Source: CAZZCU01 sp964652825
GTDB lineage: Bacteria > Bdellovibrionota_B > Oligoflexia > Oligoflexales > CAZZCU01
Assembly (NCBI GenBank): GCA_964652825.1
Contig: CAZZCU010000021.1
Span: 1-38,485, forward strand
DNA length: 38,485 nt
Direction: 5' to 3'
The translations under genes were made by a program, and so were the position numbers. Every line of letters begins with the position of its first letter. Position 1 is the first letter of the stretch. The notes below the pieces were generated by a model. The model had not been told where the DNA came from. It did not search any database and saw only the letters and a program-made list of their open reading frames with translations. Shown piece by piece: positions 1 to 8,955 of this stretch.

Positions 1-224
1 TGATTTTACAAGATAAAGTACCCATTCCAATTTTGTTCAATATACACTTGTTTTTTGAACGATATAGGAACGAGTTGGGCTTTTTCTTATTTTTGGCCAT
101 TTTATGCCGATATTTTGCCCATAAAGTACACACTACCAACGCTTGTTTTATTGTTGCTGCATAAATTTCATTTAGCACCGATATTAGCGCCGGCGTTGTG
201 ATAGCGGAAGAAGGATCTTGCTCA

Positions 225-1484
225 ATGAATGAGCAGAAAAAGTTAAAGGATGCTCGGGTCGTGTTAGAGCTGCTGGAGAGCGGTGGTTTTGCCGCGCGCT
301 TTGCCGGTGGCTGTGTCCGCGATCGTCTGATGGGTAGGGCACCTAGCGACTATGATGTGGCCACCACGGCTAAGCCGGAGGCTGTCTGCCACATTTTTAT
401 ACAAAAAGGCTACAAGGTCATTCCTACGGGCCTGGACCACGGTACTGTTACGGTCATTACCAAATCGGGCCCGGTGGAAGTCACAACTTTGCGCTTCGAC
501 GTGGCGACCGATGGTCGTCATGCAACTGTAGAATTCGATAACGCGACTTTTGAAGACGATGGTGCGCGCCGTGACTTCACCGTCAATGCCTTGTTTGAGG
601 ACAAGGAGGGGAATGTCTATGACTACTTTGGCGGCAAAAGCGATCTGCAAAGCCGGCGACTGCGTTTTGTCGGCGAAGCAGGGGAGCGCATCCGCGAGGA
701 CTACCTACGTATCCTGCGCTTGTTCCGTTTTTGGGCCAAACTGGAGTTTACGCCTGACGCTGGAGCTCTTGCAGCCGTCGGCAAAGAAGTCGAGGGCCTA
801 AGCCGGGTCAGTATTGAGCGAATAACCGCGGAGTTATTACAACTCTTAGCCTGCAGTCAGATCGAAGCACCATTGCGTGCCCTAAGTGAAACAGGAACAC
901 TCGCAGTCCTGCTGCGCTTCGCACCGCACAGCCGTGAACAATTGCATGAAATACCGTTTGCGACCATTCAACAACTTGGCAGCCTCGACAAGGAATGGCG
1001 GACCATCGCCCGTTTTGCAGCACTGATGACAACCACACTACCGAATAGCTCCGCGGTGGTTATCGGCGAGCACTTTCGATTATCGCGCCTACAAATTAGA
1101 CAAATAAACGTCCTAATGGAGGCTGATTCGCTGATTACCGAGACTGGCGAGCAGGCGGCTGACCATCTGCAGCTGATTGATACCATCGAGGAGCAAGTAG
1201 GGGCAGGTGGTTTTCGCCAACTTTTCCTACCGTATGTACGTTTGGTGCACTCACATCTCGGTCGTACACTCAAAAAACTTCAAGACATCGAGCATACCGA
1301 AGCAACGAAAGGCCATTTACGCACCGCCGATATGCCCATCGATGGGAAATTACTTATAAAAAAACTTAACCTCAGCGAAGGCGTGGTTCTCGGTCAGTTG
1401 CTGGAAGTGCTCAAGCGCGGCTTCCGCAATAGCGAGTGGCAGACCGAAGCCGAAGGTCTGGCAATAGCGCGTAAATATATCTAG
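225..1484 (+). CDS. cca: CCA tRNA nucleotidyltransferase (class II, CCA-adding/poly(A) polymerase family)
   Basis: Adds or repairs the 3' CCA end of tRNAs in the cytoplasm. Numbered from the ATG at 225 (419 aa), the head domain has GG at 28-29 followed by the catalytic DYD at 42-44, the RRDFTVNAL motif at 114-122, and an EDxxRxxR motif at 157-164, the nucleotide-recognition motif D typical of CCA-adding enzymes. The helical body and tail follow. An in-frame GTG at 198 would add nine residues, but GAAGAAGGA lies about 10 nt before the ATG, so the ATG is preferred. tRNA-Leu in this window encodes its own CCA, so for that tRNA the enzyme would act in repair. A poly(A) polymerase role cannot be fully excluded from sequence alone, but motif D favours CCA addition. 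Confidence 0.9.
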   Translation: MNEQKKLKDARVVLELLESGGFAARFAGGCVRDRLMGRAPSDYDVATTAKPEAVCHIFIQKGYKVIPTGLDHGTVTVITKSGPVEVTTLRFDVATDGRHATVEFDNATFEDDGARRDFTVNALFEDKEGNVYDYFGGKSDLQSRRLRFVGEAGERIREDYLRILRLFRFWAKLEFTPDAGALAAVGKEVEGLSRVSIERITAELLQLLACSQIEAPLRALSETGTLAVLLRFAPHSREQLHEIPFATIQQLGSLDKEWRTIARFAALMTTTLPNSSAVVIGEHFRLSRLQIRQINVLMEADSLITETGEQAADHLQLIDTIEEQVGAGGFRQLFLPYVRLVHSHLGRTLKKLQDIEHTEATKGHLRTADMPIDGKLLIKKLNLSEGVVLGQLLEVLKRGFRNSEWQTEAEGLAIARKYI

Positions 1485-1569
1485 TGTCATGAAGATTGAG
1501 AAAATTCGATGTCACTTGCTGACCTCTATGATTTCGTCGAAGATACGATCTCAATCAGGGGAGGATGCT

Positions 1570-1857
1570 ATGCATAACGATAAGACACTTGATGCTATCT
1601 ACGCAAGACTCGATAGTATTGACACCCATTTTAATAACATTGACACCAGATTTGACAGCATTGACGCAAAATTCAATCAAACCGATAAAAAATTCAACCA
1701 AATTGATAAGAAACTTGCTGAACATGACAAGGAATTTGTGCTGGTCCGGGAGGATATCCATCAATTAGGCCTGATGATGGAACATCAGAACGATAAAACC
1801 GATCAAATTCTTGAAATTGTGCAGGGCTTGTCTAATCAGATGCTCAGCTACAAGTAA
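1570..1857 (+). CDS. Small heptad-repeat coiled-coil protein, apparently truncated by an in-frame stop
   Basis: A 95-residue soluble protein of unknown function. Residues 7-62 are eight consecutive seven-residue units of the form (F/L)(D/N)xIDxK/R, predicting a continuous coiled coil. The ATG at 1570 is chosen because GGGGAGG precedes it at good spacing; an upstream in-frame ATG at 1489 would add an unconvincing 27 residues. The TAA at 1855-1857 is followed in the same frame by 24 more sense codons that keep the charged, helical character and end at a TAA at 1930-1932. Either the stop is a recent nonsense change (or sequence error) or the tail is non-coding by chance. It lies 85 nt after cca on the same strand. 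Proteins of this type are widespread and mostly uncharacterised. Confidence 0.7.
   Translation: MHNDKTLDAIYARLDSIDTHFNNIDTRFDSIDAKFNQTDKKFNQIDKKLAEHDKEFVLVREDIHQLGLMMEHQNDKTDQILEIVQGLSNQMLSYK
1588..1755 (+). repeat. Eight tandem 21-bp coding repeats (heptads)
   Basis: The DNA encoding residues 7-62 of the coiled-coil protein consists of eight 21-bp units (LDAIYAR, LDSIDTH, FNNIDTR, FDSIDAK, FNQTDKK, FNQIDKK and two more diverged units). In-frame tandem duplication explains the pattern, and changes in unit number would keep the reading frame. Confidence 0.7.
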
Positions 1858-1941
1858 CTTGATAAGACGGTTGAGCAGCATGGCTATCGTCTGGATGCAC
1901 TCGAAACCGCCTACAAGTTACAAACTAAATAAATCCAACCA

Positions 1942-2724
1942 TTAAAATCCTGACGCAATCCTCGGATCACGAGGATCACGCGGCTCGGGTCGACGCTGCG
2001 ACGGCGGCGTTTCTTTATTGACGTATTCCCATTTCACCTGACCGCGCCGGGTCAATTCCAAATGATGATCGGTATGCACCGATTGCAACTCTTCGTAGGT
2101 TAGCAGCTCCAACCAAAACAATTCAAAGCGGCGTTCATGCAGCGGCGCATCATGCAAATGGCGAATAAGTTTCGCACGCGTCGGGTTCCAATCGCCATCC
2201 ACCGACCACCAGCCGCCTGTCAACGGATAACGGACCAGGGGGCGATTATCAGTTGGCGGGTTCGGACGTTCATCGATGCCTTTGTAAAGCCAGGCCATCG
2301 ACCACACGTCTAGCGGAGTTGAACATTCGATTTGGAAACGGCGCTCAATTTGATTTTCATCAACAAAGACAATCAATAAATCACCGACAACATCATGCGC
2401 CATATAGCGAGAGGCGAAAGCATCAATGCGATTGAAATCAATATCGTGATCATAATAAACGAAAGCATCTTGCCAACGTTCGTCATTCATCACCAAACGT
2501 TCGGTAGCAGAACGAGCTTTTTTAATGGCGTCAAAACATTTGCGGCAATTGCGGTTGTAAATAATATACGCGCGATTGGCGAGCTTATCGTTGGGATCGC
2601 TGGGAGCATCGTATTCCACAAATTCAGGCAGCGTATGCTCATCAATCACGTCGCTAAAAACTGCAGGGGCAAAGCTTAAGCCGGAAAGCAAAATCGATAT
2701 CGTCAACCAAGACCATGCGTACAT
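1942..2724 (-). CDS. Exported protein of unknown function with a CxxC motif
   Basis: A 260-residue protein starting at an ATG with AAGGAG five nt upstream. Residues 1-24 form a signal peptide (hydrophobic core then A-x-x-F-S), so it should be periplasmic or secreted. Around residues 56-66 it carries NRNCRKCFDA; a CxxC after a strand-like stretch resembles thioredoxin-fold proteins, but the rest shows no clear thioredoxin match, so redox activity is only a possibility. The middle is rich in Trp and Tyr and the tail is Pro/Arg/Asp-rich (PRDPRDPR). It lies 73 nt downstream of metG on the same strand and may be co-transcribed. I do not recognise the family. Confidence 0.7.
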   Translation of the reverse strand: MYAWSWLTISILLSGLSFAPAVFSDVIDEHTLPEFVEYDAPSDPNDKLANRAYIIYNRNCRKCFDAIKKARSATERLVMNDERWQDAFVYYDHDIDFNRIDAFASRYMAHDVVGDLLIVFVDENQIERRFQIECSTPLDVWSMAWLYKGIDERPNPPTDNRPLVRYPLTGGWWSVDGDWNPTRAKLIRHLHDAPLHERRFELFWLELLTYEELQSVHTDHHLELTRRGQVKWEYVNKETPPSQRRPEPRDPRDPRIASGF

Positions 2725-2797
2725 ATAAACTCCTTGCGATTAACAGGTTTATCGTTCGCGACATTACACCTACTCCGCAAAGGTGAGCTACTATTTT

Positions 2798-4549
2798 TTA
2801 GTCCTTGGGAATAACCTCGGCTTCGTCGAGTTTGACAAACAATGCTTTCGGCTCGCGCAGCGGTTGCCCGGGCGTCAACTCAACCAAGCGCCAGCTTCCG
2901 ATCGCGGCGCTGTGATCGTAACGCAGCACCAGATGTTCACCTCGTGCATCTTTTACTGTCTCGGTGTATTGCCGACCAAACAGCTGTCCATCAAAACCTA
3001 ACATTTCGTGTAGCTGTTGCGAGCTATGCGGCAGGATGGGTGCCCACATAACTTTCAGCCACTCTATACATTGCAATGCCACCCAGACCGCCGTGCGCGC
3101 CGCCGGCTCGTCCGTTTTGATCAGAGTCCAGGGCGTGGTTTCGCTAAGATACTGATTGACCCGCTGGCTGGCGGCGCGTGCCGATTCCAGCGCCGACTTC
3201 AACTTCACGGCGGCGTATAAATCGCCGATCTGCTCAAAGCTGGCTTTGGTTTCGCTCAGCAAAGCTTGCGCTCGTTCGTCCAAGGTCTCCGGTTGGGGAA
3301 CGACACCATTAAACCGCTTATAGGCAAAACCTAAAACCCGATTCGCCAGATTCCCCCAATTCGCAACCAGCTCGTTGTTCACCCGCTCAACAAAGTCTTG
3401 CCAGGAGAAGTCCGTATCCGCGGCTTCCGGCGCCATCGCTGTCAAAGCATAACGCCAGGCATCGGCCTGGAATTTTTCGAGTACGCTGTTGATACTGATG
3501 ACGTTGCCGCGACTTTTACTGAATTTGCTGCCGTACATGTTGAGATACTCATTGGCCGGCACATCATAGGGCAACTGCAGTCCGCCATAGCCAAGCAACA
3601 TCGCCGGCCACATGATCGTATGAAACATGACGTTATCTTTGCCAATAAAATAATAACCGCGAACATCTTTGGCCCGCGACGATACCCACCAGTCTTGCCA
3701 GGCATCGGTATGGCCACTTAACTGCGCCCATTCCTTGGTAGCGCTCAGATAACCCATCACCGCGTCGTACCAGACGTACAGGCGCTTATCCTCAAAACCC
3801 TTAACCGGTACGGTGATGCCCCAGCTCATATCGCGGGTAATCGGACGACCACGCAGTTCTTTTTGCCGCACTTGCGACACGGCGTAATTGAGAACGTGCG
3901 CGCGCCAATGTTTTTTATGGCCGTCATCAATCCACTGCAACAAGGGCTCGTTCAGTTTGCCGAGATCCAAAAAGAAATGCTCGGTTTCGCGCACTGCCAA
4001 CTGCGTACTACCTGTAACTTTTGAACGCGGATTTTTTAATTCGACAGCTTCATAGGTTTTGCCGCAATTATCACACTGATCGCCCCGTGCATCCTTGGCA
4101 CCACAGTGCGGACACGTCCCCTCAACATAACGATCAGGTAAAAACTTCTGCGTTTGCTCATCAAATAATTGTTTTTGCGAGTCTTTATAAAGATAGCCGT
4201 TTTTTTGATGCTGCAAAAAAATGTCATGCGCCACGTCCCAGTGTGTCTGGGTTTCCGTGTGGGTAAACAGATCAAACGTCACACCAAATTTGCAATATGC
4301 TTCGATAAACAATGGATGATAGCGATTAAGAATCGCTTGCGGTGTCGTGTTTTCCTCATCGGCTTTAACAGTGATCGGGGTGCCGTGACTATCCGAGCCA
4401 CTGACCATGAGCACATCGCTACCAAGCAAACGATGAAATCTGGCCAAAATATCGGGCGGCAGATAAGCACCGGCCATATGACCGATATGCTGCTCGCCAT
4501 TGGCGTAAGGCCAGGCAACACCAATGTAGATTTTCTGTCGTTTTGTCAT
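2798..4549 (-). CDS. metG: Methionine--tRNA ligase
   Basis: Class I aminoacyl-tRNA synthetase charging tRNA-Met. The open frame extends upstream to 4852, but the conserved N-terminus (M-T-K-R then strand and PYANG) begins at the ATG at 4549, giving 583 residues. Visible landmarks: HIGH at 21-24, a zinc knuckle with C146, C149, C159 and C162, the Met-pocket region around WYDAVMGY, and the KMSKS variant KFSKS at 342-346. The protein ends after the anticodon-binding helical domain and lacks the C-terminal EMAP-type tRNA-binding domain of longer MetRS enzymes, so it is probably monomeric. The N-terminal style (IGVAWPYANG...HIGHMAGAYLPPD) belongs to the MetRS subtype with a single zinc knuckle. 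Only a weak Shine-Dalgarno sequence is seen. Confidence 0.95.
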   Translation of the reverse strand: MTKRQKIYIGVAWPYANGEQHIGHMAGAYLPPDILARFHRLLGSDVLMVSGSDSHGTPITVKADEENTTPQAILNRYHPLFIEAYCKFGVTFDLFTHTETQTHWDVAHDIFLQHQKNGYLYKDSQKQLFDEQTQKFLPDRYVEGTCPHCGAKDARGDQCDNCGKTYEAVELKNPRSKVTGSTQLAVRETEHFFLDLGKLNEPLLQWIDDGHKKHWRAHVLNYAVSQVRQKELRGRPITRDMSWGITVPVKGFEDKRLYVWYDAVMGYLSATKEWAQLSGHTDAWQDWWVSSRAKDVRGYYFIGKDNVMFHTIMWPAMLLGYGGLQLPYDVPANEYLNMYGSKFSKSRGNVISINSVLEKFQADAWRYALTAMAPEAADTDFSWQDFVERVNNELVANWGNLANRVLGFAYKRFNGVVPQPETLDERAQALLSETKASFEQIGDLYAAVKLKSALESARAASQRVNQYLSETTPWTLIKTDEPAARTAVWVALQCIEWLKVMWAPILPHSSQQLHEMLGFDGQLFGRQYTETVKDARGEHLVLRYDHSAAIGSWRLVELTPGQPLREPKALFVKLDEAEVIPKD

Positions 4550-4670
4550 GTCGGATGGTCTCAACACAAAAATGACAAGCCAGCATACAGCTAAAGCATT
4601 GTTTGTACAGGTTCTTATTTGTGAGTGTCCAGGGAATATGGCGAAGATGAGGCCTGCGCCGATGACTTTT

Positions 4671-4985
4671 TTAGCAGATGTCGCGTTTCTCGCCGCGCGT
4701 GGTGATGGCATTCGCCATGAGACGCGGACCGGCTTCCAAAAATTCTTCGGCGGGCGTAAAACCAAGCTCGGATGCCGAAATCGCGACATCCAGGCAATCA
4801 ATATTTGCTTGTTCCTTAAATTCATTGGCCAGGCTATCCAGCACATGCCCAACCATTAGATCTTGAGAGACTTCTTTATCGCCTTCGAGTGCAAACGGCT
4901 CCAATAGGCGTCGCATCGACAGTGGCTCATTGGAAAACTGAGCCAACATGCGTAAGTAGTCTTTGAACCGTAGGAAGACTTTCAT
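4671..4985 (-). CDS. Small hypothetical protein upstream of metG
   Basis: A 104-residue, mainly helical, charged protein with no signal peptide or membrane segment. I do not recognise a family. It is transcribed toward metG with a 121-nt gap and diverges from rarA. There is no strong Shine-Dalgarno sequence before the ATG. The protein-like composition and the lack of a competing frame support it as real, but it remains the best guess for the strand rather than a proven gene. Confidence 0.55.
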   Translation of the reverse strand: MKVFLRFKDYLRMLAQFSNEPLSMRRLLEPFALEGDKEVSQDLMVGHVLDSLANEFKEQANIDCLDVAISASELGFTPAEEFLEAGPRLMANAITTRGEKRDIC

Positions 4986-4998
4986 TATAGTACGGCAG

Positions 4999-5029
4999 CC
5001 TCATGTCCTAATTCTTGATCTACATGAGG
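4999..5029. promoter_or_regulatory. Inverted repeat in the divergent promoter region before rarA
   Basis: CCTCATGT (4999-5006) and ACATGAGG (5022-5029) form a perfect 8-bp inverted repeat with a 15-nt spacer. It sits between the divergent starts at 4985 and 5096. It is not followed by a T-run, so an operator is more likely than a terminator; the binding protein is unknown. Confidence 0.35.
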
Positions 5030-5095
5030 TATCGGTCAGGGGCGGAAAAAGTTTAATTCTTGCCCACTAAAAATTGCCTAGCTTGGAAGGTCTAA

Positions 5096-6367
5096 GTGCC
5101 AACTCAACCTTTAGCAGAACGCGTTAGACCGCAAACCCCCGAAGAACTCTTGGGACAAGAGAAGATTTGGGCACCGGGCAAACCCTTATTTAACCTGGTT
5201 AACAAAGATCAGTTCTTTTCCCTGATATTCTGGGGTCCTCCAGGTACCGGCAAAACCTCACTGGCACATTTGATCGCCAAAACCTCCGGGCGGGACGCGG
5301 TGTTCCTGTCAGCGGTCCACGCAGGGGTCAAAGATATCCGTGCCGAATTGCAACGCTCGGAAGAAGCGTTCTTGCACGGACAAAAATCGCTGCTGATGTT
5401 TATGGATGAGATTCATCGCCTGAGCAAATCACAACAAGACGTGCTGCTCCCGGCACTCGAAAAAGGCACCATCCGCTTTATCGGCGCCACTACTGAAAAT
5501 CCCTCATTTGAAGTCAACAGCGCTGTGCTCTCGCGCAGCTTGGTTTTTCGTTTTCAGCCGCTGGCCGTTACGGATCTCGTCCGTGTTTTGCAGCAAGCCA
5601 TGACCAAGCAAAACCTTAACGTTAAGATGGACGACGATGTACTAACCGCCATCGCGCAATCTGCGGGCGGTGACGCACGACGCGCACTCAGTCTGCTCGA
5701 CGCGGTGCTGCAAAGTCGCAGCGATGATAGCGGTGAGGAAACCATCACGCTCGCATCACTCAAAGACTTCACTGAATCGATTCCATTGCGCTATGACAAG
5801 GCGGGTGAAGACCATTACGATGTCATCTCCGCCTTCATCAAATCCATTCGCGCCAGTCACCCAGACGCGGCATTGCACTATCTTGCACGAATGATCGATT
5901 CCGGCGAGGACCCGGTATTTATCGCGCGCCGCTTATTGATCCTCGCCAGCGAAGATGTCGGCAATGCCAACCCAACAGCCTTGCTGGTCGCAGCCGCTGC
6001 CATGCAGGCCGTGCACGCCTTAGGTTATCCGGAGGCACGCATCACGCTCGGCCAGGCCACGACCTACCTCGCCGCCTCACCCAAAAGCAATCGCGCCTAT
6101 GTAGGAATCGATAATGCGCTCGCGGATTTGCGCAAACATGGTGCGCTCGAAGTCCCCATGCATTTACGCAATGCGCCTACCAAACTGATGAAAGAGTTTG
6201 GTTATGGTAAAAACTATGCGTACGCTCATACTGACTTGGAAGCCGCGCGAAAAATGCCGTACTTGCCACCGGAGTTAAAAGGTCGTCGTTACTATGAACC
6301 ATCCGATCAAGGCGCGGAGCGGCAGCTCAGTGATATTTTGCAGAAGTTGCGGCCACAAGCTGATTAA
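5096..6367 (+). CDS. rarA: Replication-associated recombination protein A (MgsA/RarA AAA+ ATPase)
   Basis: A clamp-loader-related AAA+ ATPase that acts at stalled replication forks. Over 423 residues it shows Walker A GPPGTGKT at 47-54, Walker B with DEIH at 104-107, a sensor-1 segment (GATTENPSFE), a sensor-2/lid region (GGDARRALSLLD), and the C-terminal MgsA tetramerisation domain including SEDVGNANP and the late YGKNYAYAH. The start is a GTG at 5096 with GGAAGG about 7 nt upstream. The stop is 19 nt before the purH ATG, so the two genes are probably co-transcribed. Confidence 0.93.
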   Translation: MPTQPLAERVRPQTPEELLGQEKIWAPGKPLFNLVNKDQFFSLIFWGPPGTGKTSLAHLIAKTSGRDAVFLSAVHAGVKDIRAELQRSEEAFLHGQKSLLMFMDEIHRLSKSQQDVLLPALEKGTIRFIGATTENPSFEVNSAVLSRSLVFRFQPLAVTDLVRVLQQAMTKQNLNVKMDDDVLTAIAQSAGGDARRALSLLDAVLQSRSDDSGEETITLASLKDFTESIPLRYDKAGEDHYDVISAFIKSIRASHPDAALHYLARMIDSGEDPVFIARRLLILASEDVGNANPTALLVAAAAMQAVHALGYPEARITLGQATTYLAASPKSNRAYVGIDNALADLRKHGALEVPMHLRNAPTKLMKEFGYGKNYAYAHTDLEAARKMPYLPPELKGRRYYEPSDQGAERQLSDILQKLRPQAD

Positions 6368-6386
6368 CCTTGGGAGATAATTGGTT

Positions 6387-7997
6387 ATGGTTAGTTCTGA
6401 GTCGGTTTCGCAAAACCAGCCTCTGGCCCTGTTATCTGTTACCGACAAAACCAGCATCAGCGAATTTGCTCGCGGCCTAAGCGAACTCGGTTTTAAAATC
6501 CTCTCCACTGGCGGCACCGCCAATAAACTCCAACAAGACGGCATCAGCATCACCGAGGTCGCTCAGCATACCGGCCAACCGGAAATCCTGGATGGTCGCG
6601 TCAAAACCCTGCACCCCAAAATCCATGGTGGGATTCTCGCCGATCGCACCGATCCGGCGCACGTTGCACAGTGCGATGAATTTGCGATCACCGCCATCAG
6701 CGTTGTCGCCGTCAATCTGTATCAATTCGCCGCCAATGCCGTCGCGAAAAACTTATCGTTAGACGACGCCATCGAGTACATCGATGTTGGTGGCCCGGCA
6801 ATGATTCGAGCAGCAGCCAAAAACTACAAGAACGTCTTGGTTATCGTCGATCCGGCTGACTATCCACGCGTGTTGAACGCCCTGCGTAAAGACGCCGGCG
6901 ATGACAAACTCCGCCAGCAACTCGCGGCAAAAGCCTTTGCTCTAACCGCCGCTTACGATCGTATGATCACCGATTACTTCACCCGGCATCTGGATAACGC
7001 CGGCGGCACGCATGCCATCACTGATCTACCCGAGACACTCACCCTGCATTTAAAACGCAAGCAAGAGCTTCGCTACGGCGAAAACCCGCACCAGCAAGCT
7101 GGATGGTACTTTGATAGCAGCAGTGTTGGTGATGGCTTACGCCATGCCGAAATTCTGCATGGCAAGGAATTGTCCTACAACAATCTGCTCGATTTAAATG
7201 CCGCGATCGCTTTAGTACGCGAGTTTCGCCAGCCGACGGCCGCCGTCATCAAGCACACCAATCCTTGCGGCGCCTGCAGTACATCATTACCGTTAACCGA
7301 GGTATTTGAACGCGCATTCAATGCTGATCCATTATCGGCTTTCGGCGGTATTGTCGCGGTGAACGATATTGTCGATCATGATCTGGCGCAATTGATGCAC
7401 AAACGTTTCCTGGAATGTATTATTGCTCCCGACTTCTCGCCCGACGCTCTAACACTGCTGCAACAAAAACCCAATCTACGCCTGCTACGCTTGACCAACC
7501 TGGATAACCACAAACGCCAATCGCACGCCGAACATTTTGATATCCGTTCGATCGGTGATTCCTTGCTGATTCAAAGTCAGGATCGTACCAACTTGAATGA
7601 ACCTGACTGGCGTGTCGTGACCCGCACGCAACCGACAGCAGCACAAATGCAGGATGCGCAGTTTGCCATGCGTATCGTCAAACATGTGAAATCAAACGCC
7701 ATCGTTTTCGCCAAACAACAATGCACTTTGGCTGTGGGCGCCGGTCAGATGAGTCGTGTGGACGCCGCACGTTTTGCTATTCAAAAGGCCGAGGAAAACC
7801 AAAAGAGTTTGAGCGGCGGCACGCTTGCCAGCGATGCGTTCTTTCCCTTCCGTGACACGGTCGACGCCGCGGCCAAAGCCGGCATCGCCGTTATCATTCA
7901 ACCAGGTGGCAGTATTCGCGACGAGGAATCCATCGCCGCCTGCGATGAGCACGGCATCACCATGATTTTTACTGGCCAGCGCCACTTCCGTCATTAA
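6387..7997 (+). CDS. purH: Bifunctional AICAR transformylase / IMP cyclohydrolase
   Basis: Catalyses the last two steps of IMP synthesis. The 536-residue length is normal for the family. The N-terminal cyclohydrolase domain begins ALLSVTDKT and includes STGGTA and the GRVKTLHPKIHGG segment. The C-terminal transformylase domain has RYGENPHQ, the KHTNPCG segment with the catalytic Lys-His, and the usual end TGQRHFRH. A TTG at 6381 is in frame, but GGGAGAT is better spaced for the ATG at 6387. It follows rarA closely and lies far from other pur genes in this window. Confidence 0.96.
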   Translation: MVSSESVSQNQPLALLSVTDKTSISEFARGLSELGFKILSTGGTANKLQQDGISITEVAQHTGQPEILDGRVKTLHPKIHGGILADRTDPAHVAQCDEFAITAISVVAVNLYQFAANAVAKNLSLDDAIEYIDVGGPAMIRAAAKNYKNVLVIVDPADYPRVLNALRKDAGDDKLRQQLAAKAFALTAAYDRMITDYFTRHLDNAGGTHAITDLPETLTLHLKRKQELRYGENPHQQAGWYFDSSSVGDGLRHAEILHGKELSYNNLLDLNAAIALVREFRQPTAAVIKHTNPCGACSTSLPLTEVFERAFNADPLSAFGGIVAVNDIVDHDLAQLMHKRFLECIIAPDFSPDALTLLQQKPNLRLLRLTNLDNHKRQSHAEHFDIRSIGDSLLIQSQDRTNLNEPDWRVVTRTQPTAAQMQDAQFAMRIVKHVKSNAIVFAKQQCTLAVGAGQMSRVDAARFAIQKAEENQKSLSGGTLASDAFFPFRDTVDAAAKAGIAVIIQPGGSIRDEESIAACDEHGITMIFTGQRHFRH

Positions 7998-8133
7998 AAC
8001 GCCCAAAACACCGACTTTTGTGCTTTCACCAAAGCCAATACTTGCGTCGTTTGCCATAAGTCTTCAAGAAATCGTCGATTTACACCGACTTATAAGCCGT
8101 ATCGTCATTTTTACATGAGGCTTGTCACCACTT

Positions 8134-8940
8134 ATGACGACTATGGCGACCGCACGTGTGGTCATCATTTTATATTTCAGTCTTGCCGGCGCCCAGCCCG
8201 CGCACGCGGCCTCGCTATGGAAGTATCTGAAGCAATATCAAATCGGCATTGATTACAGCAGCTCCAACAATTTGGTGGCCGCCGAATATGAAACCGACTC
8301 CCCTAGTGAAATTCCCCGCAACTGCGGCGTCAATGTTGATGAGCCGGCCCACATGCGCTGCAGTGTCGAGATGCAGGCACGTGGTAGCAGCGGCTTCGGC
8401 ATCATTGTTCAACAGGCGTTCAAGCGCCAAGGTCTATTCTATGTCAATGCCGATATCGGTATCGGCGCTCGCTACTTACAAGGTCGCCTGCCAACCGATC
8501 AAGCCGGCAGGGATGGCTTGCCGCTGCAATCGCTGGATTTTCGTCTCGCTGCCGCCATCTTCAAGCCGTATCTGCAATTTGGGATTACCCCCAAACAACG
8601 CTATTGGCCCGATGTGCTGATCGCTTTTGGTCCGGCACTCTCGCTTGCCACCGGCGAGGTCAGTGTCAACGGCACATCACGCCGCGTAACCCTCGGCTCC
8701 ACTTCGGGGCTTAACTCCGGCCTAGTGACCGGCTTTACGGAGTTGGAGATTGTGTTGGTACGTTTTGGGGATGGTTTGCTCTCGATATTCGCGAATGCGG
8801 ATTATACCAATGGTGATGCGAGCACGGCTTTTTATCCGAGCGAGATCGACGGCATGCGGGATTTTCGCGCCGACTTCTATCGTAACATCGGCCAAGAGAC
8901 GTTTGGAATTGGTTTAAAAGTATTGCTGGACTGGCCGTAA
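8134..8940 (+). CDS. Putative outer-membrane or periplasmic beta-rich protein
   Basis: A protein of about 268 residues with a signal peptide ending near AQPAHAA, so it is exported. The mature part alternates Gly, aromatic and polar residues in short strands and ends in a hydrophobic beta-like stretch (FGIGLKVLLDW), as outer-membrane barrels often do. A Cys pair in the N-terminal mature region (NCGVN and MRCSV) could form a disulphide. The start is uncertain: ATG codons at 8134 and 8143 and a TTG at 8122 are all in frame, and a TGAGG lies at 8116-8120. No family is recognised. Confidence 0.65.
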   Translation: MTTMATARVVIILYFSLAGAQPAHAASLWKYLKQYQIGIDYSSSNNLVAAEYETDSPSEIPRNCGVNVDEPAHMRCSVEMQARGSSGFGIIVQQAFKRQGLFYVNADIGIGARYLQGRLPTDQAGRDGLPLQSLDFRLAAAIFKPYLQFGITPKQRYWPDVLIAFGPALSLATGEVSVNGTSRRVTLGSTSGLNSGLVTGFTELEIVLVRFGDGLLSIFANADYTNGDASTAFYPSEIDGMRDFRADFYRNIGQETFGIGLKVLLDWP

Positions 8941-8955
8941 TAAACCAGCCGATCG

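Noticed and set aside
35..60. Inverted repeat GTTCAA...TTGAAC upstream of cca
   Set aside because: Only 6 bp with a 14-nt AT-rich spacer, easily produced by chance in such sequence. No SOS-box spacing fits.
4550..4852. N-terminal extension of metG by 101 residues
   Set aside because: The extra sequence has no similarity to MetRS and overlaps the region of the small upstream gene; the conserved start is at 4549.
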